From the NCBI GenBank assembly GCA_030680655.1, contig JAUXUZ010000356.1, forward strand, positions 1 to 14,147: a stretch of DNA of 14,147 nt, read 5' to 3'. This DNA comes from Phycisphaerales bacterium (GTDB taxonomy: Bacteria > Planctomycetota > Phycisphaerae > Phycisphaerales > UBA1924). This document shows, one piece after another, positions 13,532 to 14,147 of the stretch (position 1 is its first letter; each line of letters opens with the position of its first letter). The position numbers were made by a program, and so were the translations under genes. A model generated the notes under the pieces. That model made no database searches and was not told the DNA's origin. It saw only the letters and a program-made list of their open reading frames with translations.

Positions 13532-13984
13532 ATGACTACCGCCACCAACGAATCCACGGCCCGCGGCCTGCTCTACGACGTCGCCAGCGCGACGACAACC
13601 CGCCCGGCCTTGATTGTCTTCCACGTGCCCGGGAGCCAGTACCAGATCCACCTCCGCGCCGAGGGGAGCATCTCCGCCCAGGTCGGTAAGCGCATCGCCG
13701 GTGTGATCTGCGCCAGCGCCCGGCGCGTCGATCAGACCGCCAAGGGTGGATGCTTCGTCGAGCCGGTCATGGGCCGGCCCCGCCGCATCCAGGGCAGCGT
13801 CATCGCTCACGACGCCGCCGCCAACACGATCACCGTCAACTGCGCCGGCAGCGCAGCGGTTGACGGCGTCGGCCTGCCGGTTGTCTGCAAGCTCACCGAC
13901 GCCCGGCAGAAGCCCGACCAGTTCCCCCTCGGAACGATCGTCGGCTTCGACGTTCTCGACGGCGCAACGTTCACCCAGCGATAA
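13532..13984 (+). CDS. Small beta-rich cytoplasmic protein of unknown function
   Basis: A 150-residue protein without signal peptide or membrane segment. Alternating hydrophobic stretches (ALIVFHVPG, YQIHLRAEG, RRIQGSVIAHD, NTITVNCAG, GLPVVCKLTD) indicate a mostly beta fold, probably two small barrels. Three Cys residues (in VICAS, GGCFV and VNCAG) plus one in VVCKL are spread too widely for an obvious metal site. It starts 27 bases after the exported helical protein and is probably the last gene of the operon. ATG 13532 gives the longest frame and I see no better start. I do not recognise the family. Its cytoplasmic nature next to two envelope proteins is notable. Confidence 0.72.
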   Translation: MTTATNESTARGLLYDVASATTTRPALIVFHVPGSQYQIHLRAEGSISAQVGKRIAGVICASARRVDQTAKGGCFVEPVMGRPRRIQGSVIAHDAAANTITVNCAGSAAVDGVGLPVVCKLTDARQKPDQFPLGTIVGFDVLDGATFTQR

Positions 13985-14046
13985 CTCTCGCGAGCGCAGA
14001 AGTGCGCAACCCTCCCGCTCCCAGAGGATTATGCAGAGAGATCGTG

Positions 14047-14067
14047 GGGCAGGTTTTTAACCTGCCC
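14047..14067. terminator. Hairpin at the end of the operon
   Basis: GGGCAGGTT and AACCTGCCC form a perfect 9-bp stem around TTT, 62 bases after the last stop codon. The U-tract is in the loop rather than after the stem, so it is either a weak terminator for the preceding operon or a dispersed palindromic repeat. Confidence 0.45.
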
Positions 14068-14127
14068 AATTGAGGCCCGTCTCTGTGCACGGTTCCGACA
14101 TCCGTTGACCATGGAAGGGGATCGACC

Positions 14128-14147
14128 ATGGGGCTTGATCACTGGAA
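14128..14147 (+). CDS. Possible start of another gene (partial)
   Basis: ATG at 14128 reads MGLDHW to the window edge and has AAGGGG (14115-14120) seven bases upstream, which is a good ribosome binding site. An overlapping ATG at 14111 in another frame is also open to the edge. Only six codons are visible, so this is a tentative call. Confidence 0.3.

Noticed and set aside
1..14147. CRISPR array, prophage, transposase or toxin-antitoxin/defence genes
   Set aside because: No spaced direct-repeat array, transposase, integrase, nuclease or toxin motif was seen on either strand. The only small orphan gene (2703-3020) has no adjacent toxin.

Overview
The window is GC-rich, densely coding chromosomal DNA that most resembles a planctomycete, perhaps of the Phycisphaerae type. 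This is an inference from gene content and style: secreted proteins with an Sm-like beta domain and a heme-type Cys-His motif, Ala-rich lipoproteins of unknown function, few strong ribosome binding sites, and GC-rich hairpin repeats between genes. No marker gene fixes the taxon.

Positions 1-1616 hold a cell-wall pair: the last part of a class B penicillin-binding protein (transpeptidase) whose stop codon directly abuts the start of a RodA/FtsW-type peptidoglycan glycosyltransferase. Positions 1617-3350 are sparse. They hold short tandem repeats, a minus-strand terminator, a small four-helix membrane protein, and a 105-residue protein of unknown function bracketed by two near-identical non-coding repeats. 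This stretch looks like accessory DNA set between conserved genes.

Positions 3351-5360 (minus strand) carry a small unrecognised protein followed by a GT4/GT5-like glycosyltransferase, probably co-transcribed. A tRNA-Leu(GAG) gene lies at 5507-5590 on the plus strand.

Positions 5855-8816 (plus strand) form a signalling group: CheR methyltransferase, a single-domain CheY-like receiver, and a FapA/DUF342 protein. The receiver has Ala at the conserved Thr/Ser switch position. The FapA gene is broken by one in-frame TAA in its coiled coil, while the reading frame and the family's C-terminal domain continue intact to 8816. No CheA, CheW, CheB or chemoreceptor gene is in view.

Positions 8883-13984 (plus strand) hold four genes that look envelope-related or hypothetical: an exported protein with a CX4CH heme-type motif, a large coiled-coil lipoprotein, an exported alpha-helical repeat protein, and a small soluble beta-rich protein. 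The last three are closely spaced and probably form an operon. The window closes with a strong hairpin and perhaps the start of another gene. The clearest oddities are the interrupted FapA gene and the repeat-flanked small gene. I do not see a convincing new defence, mobile or biosynthetic system.
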